A DNA stretch of 5,245 nucleotides, from positions 1 through 5,245 of the forward strand of contig JBFHRO010000229.1 of the NCBI GenBank assembly GCA_041591635.1, read 5' to 3'. The notes beneath the pieces are model-generated. The model did not search any database and had not been told where the DNA came from. It saw only the letters and a program-made list of their open reading frames with translations. Positions 1 through 5,245 of this stretch are shown here, one piece after another. Positions within the stretch are counted from its first letter, which is position 1, and each line of letters starts with the position of its first letter. The position numbers and the translations under genes are program-made. Source of the stretch: JACKOD01 sp041591635. Lineage in GTDB: Bacteria > Pseudomonadota > Gammaproteobacteria > Pseudomonadales > Oleiphilaceae.

Positions 1-1392
1 ATACAGGTTTGCACCTCCGAAGGGGGCCATTACGTTGCGCTGATCATCAGGAATAACCGAATCACGAATCTCTACACCGGCACGCAAATCCAGCCGCGAG
101 GAAACATGCAGCGTTGCGCCAATCCCGACGTTCCACTCATCGGTCATACCCATCGGCAAGCTTAACGAGGTATCTGTTACGTTCGCCGGCGAAAGAATCT
201 TCGCCGCACCCAGGAATTCAAGTTTGCGGTCAAACTTTATCTTCAAAGCATCCCAGGTTTTGAAATCGGTCCAGCCGAGGTCGGCATTCAAGGTGACCAT
301 GGGCAACACCTTGACGCTCACGCCCGTCTGAAAGTGCTGCGGGTAGTTATGATCAATGGTGATGTTACCGGCTTCACGAGGAACACCCGATGGCAAGCTC
401 AGGATCGCGGCACCAATGGCCCCCATGATCGAACCATTTACGCCCTGCCAGAAGCCTGACCAGTCCTGGGTATAGTTTATTTCAAAGGTCCCTTTGAGCT
501 TCATGTCGGCATCGCTGGTATAGCTTGCTCCCCAGGCGAACCAGTCTGTAGGTTCCCACAAAATCCCTACGGCATAGGTTGGCGACACGCTTTCTTCAGC
601 AATCAAGCTCATGGCTCCGATGTCGTCCCATGGCCCCACGTTGCCGCCGCACAAAGCAATAAATGGCGCCAGCGGCTCGTTGCCGGACTCGCAGTTAAAT
701 GCCTCCTGCAATACCTCGGTCACCCCCAGCAACATGTTGGGCGCACGCATGTGCTGATCTGCCGCGATACCAAAATGCGAGAAATGCACGCCAAACCCTA
801 CAGACCACTGGTCGTTGATCTCATAGGCCACCGTTGGCGATAAATAGGTAAAGCGTTGCAACGCCGCCGCTTTCGGCTGATAGCGCGCAGGGTCGCTTGG
901 CTTACGGAAAAAACCGGCCACCATGGGCATATAGACCGCATTGCCAAAGGTAAACTTGGAGCCTGGCAGGTTTACCGAAAACCCCATGGTAGGAGCAAGT
1001 GCCGGTCCTTTTATGGGCAGTCGCTGCAATCCAATACCGGGCACAAATAATGCCAGATTGTTGGTATGACTGTGGGTATTGGCAACAGGATCTTTGGCGC
1101 CATCTATTCCAAAAATGTTATACCCAGGCGGCGCAATAAAATCCGCATCGATATCGATATAGGCGTTTAACAAACTCAGTTCAAACTGACGTCCTTTTAG
1201 CTTGGTCAATCCCGCCGGATTGTAATGAACTGACTTCAACCCCGGAGGGTCGGCTGTCACCGCATTCCCCAAGGCCAACGCCTTGGAGTCAATTGCAAGG
1301 TTTTGCGTCATTTGCGCCGACGCAGCCACACTTAGTCCGGCCGTCATCGCAAACACACCCATCTTCTGATATTTCATGTAGGATTTTTTCAT
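1..1392 (-). CDS. OmpP1/FadL/TodX-family outer-membrane channel, C-terminus off the window edge
   Basis: Probable outer-membrane beta-barrel for uptake of long-chain fatty acids, hydrocarbons or other hydrophobic compounds. 464 codons are open from the ATG at 1392 to the window edge with no stop; E. coli FadL is about 446 residues, so most of the protein is present. A basic start and hydrophobic stretch end at ASA (about residue 26), a likely signal-peptidase I site. The mature N-terminus carries the FadL hatch signature: GNAVTADPPG (42-51), then HYNPAGL (56-62) with the conserved NPA. Alternating amphipathic strands with aromatic residues follow, and EIRDSVIPDD (441-450) matches the late-barrel 'R...S.VPD' segment of the family. 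Cys234 and Cys248 could form a disulfide in an extracellular loop. It is the third gene of the minus-strand operon, 43 bases after the barrel gene. No good Shine-Dalgarno precedes the ATG; in-frame ATGs at 1401 and 1377 are alternatives. The family call is firm; the substrate is unknown. Confidence 0.9.
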   Translation of the reverse strand, partial: MKKSYMKYQKMGVFAMTAGLSVAASAQMTQNLAIDSKALALGNAVTADPPGLKSVHYNPAGLTKLKGRQFELSLLNAYIDIDADFIAPPGYNIFGIDGAKDPVANTHSHTNNLALFVPGIGLQRLPIKGPALAPTMGFSVNLPGSKFTFGNAVYMPMVAGFFRKPSDPARYQPKAAALQRFTYLSPTVAYEINDQWSVGFGVHFSHFGIAADQHMRAPNMLLGVTEVLQEAFNCESGNEPLAPFIALCGGNVGPWDDIGAMSLIAEESVSPTYAVGILWEPTDWFAWGASYTSDADMKLKGTFEINYTQDWSGFWQGVNGSIMGAIGAAILSLPSGVPREAGNITIDHNYPQHFQTGVSVKVLPMVTLNADLGWTDFKTWDALKIKFDRKLEFLGAAKILSPANVTDTSLSLPMGMTDEWNVGIGATLHVSSRLDLRAGVEIRDSVIPDDQRNVMAPFGGANLY

Positions 1393-1435
1393 TACAAGCA
1401 TTCTCTGTAGGACAATTTTTTACGAGCGACTCCTT

Positions 1436-2446
1436 TTACTCTTTAAGCCCTGCAATATTGATCGGCAGCGACACGCCAATCACTACGTCTGGAGAATCCT
1501 CGGTTATCCCAAATCCGAAGCTTGTATTGATAATGGTTTTTTCACTTACCCGCGTTCCCAGCGAAAAGTTCACCATGCTGCTCACCTGATCCTGGGCCAC
1601 GGCCTTGCTTCCTCCCAGGAAGGTCAGAACGGTCTCATCCGAATAGGTCAGCTGAAAGGAGGCGCTCATGGACACGTCATAAGACAGCGAGTAAGAGAAT
1701 CCCCCCGAAAATGAAACGCTAAAACCCGGCTCCACTTTCTTCAACAGACGAGAGCCCCGCACCTGGTTCAGGCCATCCTGTTCAAACGACTGGGTGAAAC
1801 TGGTAGAGCCAAACAAGACGACCGGATCAAGCACTTTCGATGCACTGACCCCGCCAGAAGCCGAATAGTTACCGCTACCCGATGACAGCGCACGGTTTAC
1901 GTTGATCTCATAGGGGCTCACCCCCGTTTTGGTTTTGAAAGAGCCAAAGAGTGTGTAGGAGATTTTACCTGGCACGTAAGGTATTGGCTGCCACCGCAGA
2001 GACAAGCTCACATCGCCAAGATCATTATTCGATAACTCGCTCTGGGTATCGAACTTCGAGCTGAAAGGCACGCGGGCACTCACAGTCAGGTTGTCCAGCA
2101 AACCAAAATCAATCGAAAAGGTATTGGTAAATGTGTGCGAGGCCGAAGGGGTTACATCGAGATTTCTTACTGAGCTATCAACAATTTCGATATCCAGTCG
2201 CTGATCGCCAAAGTAGCTGTAATCAAACGAATACGACAGGGACGCCCCGCCTTTCTTCAATAGTGAATAGTTTTTTTCCGCAGCCTGAAACACCTCTTCA
2301 AGCTGTTTGGCAGAGTCGGCATCGCCTTCCTGCTTGGCAAGCGCTTCTCGAGCTTTATCAACACTGTTTTCGTTATCGGCATACGCGATTGGCGCAAGTA
2401 CAAACGAAGCGCATAAGAAGCAGTAAGGCACAACCCGACGGTTCAT
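1436..2446 (-). CDS. Outer-membrane beta-barrel protein with N-terminal helix, FapF-like / MetA-pathway transporter type
   Basis: 336 residues. A cleavable signal peptide (1-23, ending AYA before Asp24) is followed by a charged, Ala/Glu/Lys-rich, probably helical segment (about 24-66, including KQLEEVFQAAEKNYSLLKK). From about residue 67 onward it is Ser/Gly/aromatic-rich with alternating strands, as in a small outer-membrane barrel. Recognisable pieces are FGLLDNLTVSARVPF (114-128), LGDVSLSLRWQPIP (143-156), KTKTGVSPYE (171-180) and DPVVLFGSTSFTQ (207-219), typical of proteins annotated 'transporter' or of the phenol MetA-pathway family. The helix-plus-barrel layout next to a C39 peptidase resembles Pseudomonas FapF, the amyloid export pore, although FapF is longer (about 430). 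The start is the ATG at 2446, with AAGGAA six bases upstream; a longer frame from a TTG at 2476 would spoil the signal peptide. It lies 57 bases after the peptidase gene. The outer-membrane barrel call is firm; the export role is inferred. Confidence 0.8.
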   Translation of the reverse strand: MNRRVVPYCFLCASFVLAPIAYADNENSVDKAREALAKQEGDADSAKQLEEVFQAAEKNYSLLKKGGASLSYSFDYSYFGDQRLDIEIVDSSVRNLDVTPSASHTFTNTFSIDFGLLDNLTVSARVPFSSKFDTQSELSNNDLGDVSLSLRWQPIPYVPGKISYTLFGSFKTKTGVSPYEINVNRALSSGSGNYSASGGVSASKVLDPVVLFGSTSFTQSFEQDGLNQVRGSRLLKKVEPGFSVSFSGGFSYSLSYDVSMSASFQLTYSDETVLTFLGGSKAVAQDQVSSMVNFSLGTRVSEKTIINTSFGFGITEDSPDVVIGVSLPINIAGLKE

Positions 2447-2452
2447 TCCTGA

Positions 2453-2458
2453 TTCCTT
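2453..2458 (-). promoter_or_regulatory. Ribosome binding site deciding the barrel start
   Basis: Reads AAGGAA on the minus strand, six bases before the ATG at 2446. It supports that ATG over the TTG codons near 2476. The protein from 2446 begins MNRR followed by a hydrophobic core and AYA, a clean signal peptide. Confidence 0.7.
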
Positions 2459-2503
2459 TATTATGTTATTCAACAAAGTAAGGTTATTCTAAGTGGCTCA
2501 AAT

Positions 2504-3304
2504 CTAGTTTCTGTTGTAATGCAAGAACTTGACTGTATTTTCAACCGTGCCATCTGCGTTGTTCTTCTGGCGCTCAAGCTCATTCTGAATCGCAAACTGC
2601 AGCCCGTCATTAAACTGGGGAAATTCTCTGGTGGCCTGATAGGTAATGGTTTGATCATCGACATACCGCAGATCTTCCTCCCGCAATTCAAGCCCATCAA
2701 TTGGCTTGGTATTGCCCGGAAATATTACAAACAAAACGTTCTGATCCCATTTTTCCTTGAACTCTTCAAGCGTAAACGTAATGTTTCCCATTGAGGGGTC
2801 CGCGATAAAGATCCGATTTCCCCTGATCGCACGCACCACCACGAAATGCTTAAACCCGGCATAATGAATTGGCACTATCGCAGGGTGGTCGAGCTCCATA
2901 AGATCCGAAAGCTCCGCTTTAAATCCGCCGGCAGGATAACCCAAGGCAGTGGCAAGCCGCTTCATATCCAGCATGGAAAATCCGCGTCTTTCCACAATGC
3001 GCTCGCTTTCCCCGTAATGCAGCAACCCCTCCATAACCTGCCTTTCCTGGAAACTTCTGCCAAGATAGTGCTGCAAAAGCGTGGTCAGTGCCGCAGACCC
3101 GCAACTGTAGTCATAGGCTTGGCGCACGATATTCCGGAACCGCATTTCAGCCAGCGGCTCTACCACAACATCTTCCCTGATGAACGTATTGCCGTGGTTT
3201 ATTGATCGTTCATAGATAACCACACCAGGCTTGTGGGGATGCATCACCCGAACCTCGTGAGTTATCGAAAAAACCAACAGCGATCCAGCCAGTACGAGAA
3301 GCAT
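2504..3304 (-). CDS. C39-family cysteine peptidase, FapD-like, exported or membrane-anchored
   Basis: 266 residues. The N-terminal 15 residues are strongly hydrophobic (MLLVLAGSLLVFSI), acting as a signal or anchor sequence that places the enzyme in the periplasm. The papain-like C39 domain spans about 57-195: RQAYDYSCGSAALTTLL (61-77) gives the oxyanion Gln62 and nucleophile Cys68, KHFVVVRAI (152-160) gives His153, and FIADPSMGN (166-174) gives Asp169. All catalytic residues are intact. GFSMLDMKRLATALGY (108-123) is also typical of stand-alone bacterial C39 proteins such as FapD. There is no ABC transporter part, so it is not a bacteriocin exporter (PCAT). A charged C-terminal tail (about 200-266) has no recognised function. 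An in-frame stop lies two codons upstream of the ATG at 3304, so the start cannot be longer; AAGGA sits a rather long 12 bases away. First gene of the operon. By analogy with FapD it may process or license a substrate for the downstream barrel; no substrate is identified. Confidence 0.88.
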   Translation of the reverse strand: MLLVLAGSLLVFSITHEVRVMHPHKPGVVIYERSINHGNTFIREDVVVEPLAEMRFRNIVRQAYDYSCGSAALTTLLQHYLGRSFQERQVMEGLLHYGESERIVERRGFSMLDMKRLATALGYPAGGFKAELSDLMELDHPAIVPIHYAGFKHFVVVRAIRGNRIFIADPSMGNITFTLEEFKEKWDQNVLFVIFPGNTKPIDGLELREEDLRYVDDQTITYQATREFPQFNDGLQFAIQNELERQKNNADGTVENTVKFLHYNRN

Positions 3305-3403
3305 CTGATCTCAAAATCCTTTCTGAATAGAGAATGTGTTTGGGAGCTTTCAGTAGTGTAGTTATAGACCGCCTGAAGCAGTTTGTTACGCTAAGATACA
3401 ATA

Positions 3404-3409
3404 ATTATA
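3404..3409 (-). promoter_or_regulatory. Candidate -10 box of the C39/barrel/FadL operon
   Basis: A perfect TATAAT is read on the minus strand, about 100 bases before the C39 start codon. No good -35 hexamer lies 16-18 bases upstream. The half-site AAACTG of a 15-base inverted repeat is there instead, 17 bases away, which suggests an activator-dependent promoter. TTGCAA is also present but at 21 bases, too far. This is a by-eye assignment. Confidence 0.4.
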
Positions 3410-3426
3410 CACAGCTTAAAGATAAC

Positions 3427-3441
3427 CAGTTTGCAAAACTG
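3427..3441. promoter_or_regulatory. 15-base inverted repeat, candidate operator
   Basis: CAGTTT-gca-AAACTG is a perfect 6+3+6 inverted repeat. Its edge is 17 bases from the TATAAT serving the minus-strand operon, so it covers that promoter's -35 position, and it lies about 28 bases upstream of the nitroreductase -35 candidate. The position suits a dimeric regulator acting on one or both divergent genes. The regulator is unknown, and a 6-base arm can arise by chance. Confidence 0.4.
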
Positions 3442-3468
3442 TACAACCCCATGAAAACGCTAAATTAT

Positions 3469-3496
3469 TTGAACGGCATCATAACTGGGATATAAA
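3469..3496 (+). promoter_or_regulatory. Candidate sigma70 promoter of the nitroreductase gene
   Basis: TTGAAC (3469-3474) and TATAAA (3491-3496) are separated by 16 bases, matching TTGACA at 4/6 and TATAAT at 5/6. Transcription would start near 3503, leaving a leader of about 47 bases before the ATG at 3550. Confidence 0.5.
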
Positions 3497-3534
3497 CCCC
3501 GCAATCTCAAGAGCCATTGCAGGCCAATTATGCT

Positions 3535-3540
3535 AGGGAG
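3535..3540 (+). promoter_or_regulatory. Ribosome binding site deciding the nitroreductase start
   Basis: AGGGAG lies nine bases before the ATG at 3550. The frame is also open from a TTG at 3517, but that codon has no ribosome site, and the nitroreductase fold signature starts close to the ATG. The shorter 349-residue form is therefore preferred. Confidence 0.65.
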
Positions 3541-3549
3541 CGACTTAAA

Positions 3550-4599
3550 ATGCTTAGTCAGGAAATGAAATCACTGATCATCAGCCGGGCAATTCTGGCG
3601 CCTTCTGCCGACAACTCCCAGCCCTGGCTGTTCGAGTGGCACGACTCATGCTTGCGCCTAAGCATTGATCCCGAACGCAGCGGCGCCTCATCCGACACGC
3701 GCTATTATCTTTCCGACATTGCTACCGGTGCCGCACTTGAGAATATCCACATATTTTTAAACAGCCAAGGCATTTTTCACCGTATCGAACTACTTCCGGA
3801 CCCGAATGATCCGCGCCTTGTTGCAAGCATAGATATCGATTGCCAACAGGCCGGCCTGCACTGTGATGAAACTCTGGCAAGACTGATCCCGTTGCGCCAA
3901 ACCAATCGCCATTTTCCCTTTAAACCCTTCCCGCCACGCCTGACTGCAAAACTCATCCAGAGCGCGATGTCAGACATGACATCTGTTGTCGACTGCTCCG
4001 ACCAGATAAACAAAAAACTGGCCTGCAAAGCCCTGCTGACCGCCGAAAGCCTGCGTTTTACCATTCGCTCAATGCACAAAGAGCTTTATGACACCATCAG
4101 GCGATCGAGTGAACCAAAATCACCCGACGGCATGGACCTGGATGCCCTCAACATAGAGAAACCTGCTCGCCCCTTGTTTATGCTGGCAAAAAACTGGACA
4201 GCGATGCGCATCATGAACAGGCTGGGCATGAGCTTTATGTTTGGCTTTCGCTCCACCGTCATCCCTGTAAAACTCTCCCCGGCACTTCTGTATATAGCCC
4301 CAAACCACACTGATCGACACCACATTATCGCCCTGGGCCGCGCACTGGAGCGCTGCTGGCTGACAGCAACCTCCATGGGGCTAGCCGTACAACCCTATGC
4401 CGCACCAGGCGTTTTTAGCTCAGGCAATGCTCCGGCGGGCGGGCGGCAGAACGCGATCAACGACATTAACCATGCAATATCAACCCTCAGCAAACAAAAA
4501 GAGGGCGGATTATTCTTACGAATAGGAACCCCTCCCCAAAACAGCAAAAACTCGCGCACAGGTCGGCGCAACCTGACAGAATTCATCCAAAACCAATAA
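3550..4599 (+). CDS. Acg-like nitroreductase-family FMN oxidoreductase
   Basis: 349 residues, no signal peptide, so cytoplasmic. Features of the Acg/MoeY-like branch of the nitroreductase superfamily are visible: AILAPSADNSQPW (14-26) is the N-terminal FMN-phosphate-binding type motif, YLSDIATGAALENI (53-66) is the conserved 'S.GAAL.N' helix, IPLRQTNRHF (113-122) is the 'R.TNR' motif, GRALERCWLTATSMGLAVQP (263-282) is the helix-GL-Q-P element, and LFLRIGTPP (321-329) followed by an Arg-rich SRTGRR (335-340) resembles the usual C-terminal end. Length fits a fused double-module Acg-type protein of 320-350 residues rather than a short 200-residue nitroreductase. Acg proteins bind FMN but often lack nitroreductase activity, and some may sequester flavin, so the substrate is unknown. 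It is divergent from the export operon and appears monocistronic: the next gene starts 173 bases on with its own promoter. No clear terminator follows. Confidence 0.82.
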   Translation: MLSQEMKSLIISRAILAPSADNSQPWLFEWHDSCLRLSIDPERSGASSDTRYYLSDIATGAALENIHIFLNSQGIFHRIELLPDPNDPRLVASIDIDCQQAGLHCDETLARLIPLRQTNRHFPFKPFPPRLTAKLIQSAMSDMTSVVDCSDQINKKLACKALLTAESLRFTIRSMHKELYDTIRRSSEPKSPDGMDLDALNIEKPARPLFMLAKNWTAMRIMNRLGMSFMFGFRSTVIPVKLSPALLYIAPNHTDRHHIIALGRALERCWLTATSMGLAVQPYAAPGVFSSGNAPAGGRQNAINDINHAISTLSKQKEGGLFLRIGTPPQNSKNSRTGRRNLTEFIQNQ

Positions 4600-4600
4600 C

Positions 4601-4608
4601 TGTCGACA
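4601..4608. repeat. Short palindrome TGTCGACA
   Basis: A perfect 8-base palindrome one base past the nitroreductase stop codon, roughly 120-127 bases before the predicted sigma54 transcription start. That distance is usual for an enhancer-binding protein, but an 8-base palindrome is weak evidence. Confidence 0.2.
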
Positions 4609-4659
4609 TTATTTACACTCATGCATCCACCCACCACACAAACAAAACACAATCAAAAA

Positions 4660-4671
4660 TAAATGCATTTA
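4660..4671. repeat. 12-base perfect palindrome TAAATGCATTTA
   Basis: A perfect palindrome centred about 37 bases upstream of the -24 GG of the sigma54-type promoter, in otherwise A-rich DNA. It could be a regulator site or simply AT-rich chance symmetry. Confidence 0.3.
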
Positions 4672-4701
4672 AATCAAATACATGAAAGCACAAAAAAAAC
4701 A

Positions 4702-4717
4702 TGGCCCTTCTTTTGCT
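4702..4717 (+). promoter_or_regulatory. Sigma54 (RpoN) -24/-12 promoter
   Basis: TGGCCCT, four bases, then TTGCT. The invariant GG (4703-4704) and GC (4715-4716) are exactly ten bases apart, as in the consensus TGGCACG-N4-TTGCW, with mismatches only at two less critical -24 positions. Transcription would start near 4728, about 45 bases before the ATG at 4773. No comparable sigma70 pair was seen in the gap. Sigma54 dependence implies an enhancer-binding activator. Confidence 0.6.
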
Positions 4718-4728
4718 TTATGGATAAC

Positions 4729-4745
4729 AGAGATCCGCAGTCTCT
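4729..4745 (+). other. Short leader hairpin
   Basis: AGAGA (4729-4733) pairs with TCTCT (4741-4745) around a 7-base loop. It falls at the predicted 5' end of the sigma54 transcript, where it could stabilise the mRNA. It has no T-run, so it is not a terminator; five pairs are marginal. Confidence 0.25.
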
Positions 4746-4772
4746 AACAACTACTAAACAAGGAGATGCAAA

Positions 4773-5245
4773 ATGAACTTCAAGAAAAGCATTGCAGTGG
4801 CAACTTTGGGCCTTGCCCTTAGCACTGGAGCTAGCGCGTCACTGATTAATGTGGGCGGCGTAACATGGGATCCGGATTCAACCTTTGCCTATCCGGTGTT
4901 GCAGGATTTTATCGCCAAAGGCACTCTGTTTGAGTCGGTAACAACCGGCATACCCGGCGACCTGGTCACCGGTCAGGGCAAGTTTACCTACCTGAACAGC
5001 GATACCCCGAATGCAGCCAACTTTTGTATCGGATGTGAACTGACCTTTACCTTCTCCATGAATCTGGTTGGAATCACTCCGATCACAACATCACTCGCTA
5101 CGTTCGAATTCACCAACCTGGCAATCAACGTGTTTGTTGATCACACACCGGATTACGCTGGCACCTTCGCTACCGCGAGCGACGGCGTTCTGTGGTTGAG
5201 CCTGGTGGGTAACGGCAACCTTACCGGTATTGGCACCAACATCGG
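4773..5245 (+). CDS. Exported protein, possible PEP-CTERM-type surface protein, C-terminus off the window edge
   Basis: 157 complete codons are visible with no stop before the window edge. The start is secure: AGGAG (4761-4765) lies seven bases before the ATG. MNFKKSIAVA plus a hydrophobic run ending ASA (about residue 22) is a classic signal peptide, so the protein leaves the cytoplasm. The mature part is rich in Thr, Gly, Asn and aromatic residues, with few Lys or Arg, and looks like beta-structure. INVGGVTWDPDS (25-36) and NFCIGCELTFTF (83-94, Cys85 and Cys88 possibly disulfide-bonded) recall predicted PEP-CTERM proteins of exosortase-bearing proteobacteria. The sorting signal (PEP, membrane helix, basic tail) would be at the missing C-terminus, so this is unconfirmed. 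The sigma54-type promoter upstream fits the RpoN and PrsK/PrsR control known for such genes. An unrelated secreted protein is the alternative. The molecular function is unknown. Confidence 0.75.
   Translation, partial: MNFKKSIAVATLGLALSTGASASLINVGGVTWDPDSTFAYPVLQDFIAKGTLFESVTTGIPGDLVTGQGKFTYLNSDTPNAANFCIGCELTFTFSMNLVGITPITTSLATFEFTNLAINVFVDHTPDYAGTFATASDGVLWLSLVGNGNLTGIGTNI

Larger units (their letters stand above)
3305..3549. other. Divergent intergenic region between the export operon and the nitroreductase gene
   Basis: 245 bases between two head-to-head starts. It is AT-rich in the middle and contains the candidate promoters and the 15-base inverted repeat listed separately. No small ORF with a convincing ribosome site was seen in it. 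Confidence 0.8.
4600..4772. other. A-rich intergenic region holding a sigma54-type promoter
   Basis: The 173 bases are markedly lower in GC than the flanking genes, with A-runs on the plus strand. They contain the -24/-12 promoter, two palindromes and a short leader hairpin listed separately. No stem-plus-T-run terminator for the upstream gene was found. Confidence 0.75.

Noticed and set aside
2447..2476. TTG start extending the barrel protein by ten residues
   Set aside because: It has no fitting ribosome site and puts ten polar residues before an otherwise ideal signal peptide; AAGGAA points to the ATG at 2446.
2131..2481. Plus-strand open frames opposite the barrel gene, and similar frames opposite the C39, FadL and nitroreductase genes
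   Set aside because: They overlap well-supported genes on the other strand, lack ribosome sites and show no recognisable domains.
2504..3304. C39 protein as a bacteriocin-processing exporter
   Set aside because: There is no ABC transporter membrane or ATPase domain and no double-glycine leader peptide gene nearby; the stand-alone FapD-like form fits better.
3517..3549. TTG start extending the nitroreductase by eleven residues
   Set aside because: AGGGAG would lie inside the coding sequence and is correctly spaced for the ATG at 3550.
4600..4700. Rho-independent terminator after the nitroreductase gene
   Set aside because: No GC-rich stem followed by a T-run was found; the palindrome at 4660-4671 is AT-rich and lacks a T-tract.
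4773..5245. Exported protein as the amyloid substrate (FapB/FapC type) of the barrel
   Set aside because: The visible 157 residues show no imperfect amyloid repeats, the gene lies over 1.4 kb away across the nitroreductase gene, and it has its own sigma54-type promoter.

Overview
The window reads as chromosomal DNA of a Gram-negative proteobacterium, most likely a gammaproteobacterium. Three genes encode envelope proteins of Gram-negative type (a FadL-family barrel, a second outer-membrane barrel and a periplasmic C39 peptidase), and the genes have moderate GC content and ordinary Shine-Dalgarno sites. The species cannot be named from sequence alone. Five protein genes are visible; two run off the window edges. 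No RNA genes, CRISPR arrays, insertion sequences or phage genes were seen.

The left 3.3 kb is a three-gene minus-strand transcription unit read from 3304 down to 1. First comes a C39-family cysteine peptidase with an intact Q/C/H/D catalytic set (3304-2504). A signal-peptide-bearing outer-membrane beta-barrel with an N-terminal helical segment follows after 57 bases (2446-1436). A FadL/OmpP1/TodX-family channel comes 43 bases later (1392 to beyond base 1). A C39 peptidase beside a helix-plus-barrel protein recalls FapD and FapF of the Pseudomonas functional-amyloid (Fap) export system, but no FapA, FapB, FapC or FapE gene is present here. This is the most interesting feature of the window.

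A 245-base divergent region (3305-3549) separates this unit from a plus-strand gene for an Acg-like FMN nitroreductase-family protein (3550-4599). The region holds a sigma70-like promoter for the nitroreductase, a perfect TATAAT box for the minus-strand operon, and a 15-base inverted repeat placed where that operon's -35 box would be.

An A-rich, low-GC gap (4600-4772) carries a good sigma54-type -24/-12 promoter. It leads into an exported protein with a signal peptide and an FCxGCELTFTF-type segment (4773 to beyond 5245). That protein resembles surface proteins of the PEP-CTERM/exosortase kind, whose genes are often under RpoN and PrsK/PrsR control, but its C-terminus lies outside the window, so this is unproven. 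Overall the window looks like a cell-surface locus: a candidate protein-export pair, a hydrophobic-compound channel and a regulated exported protein, with a flavin enzyme between them.
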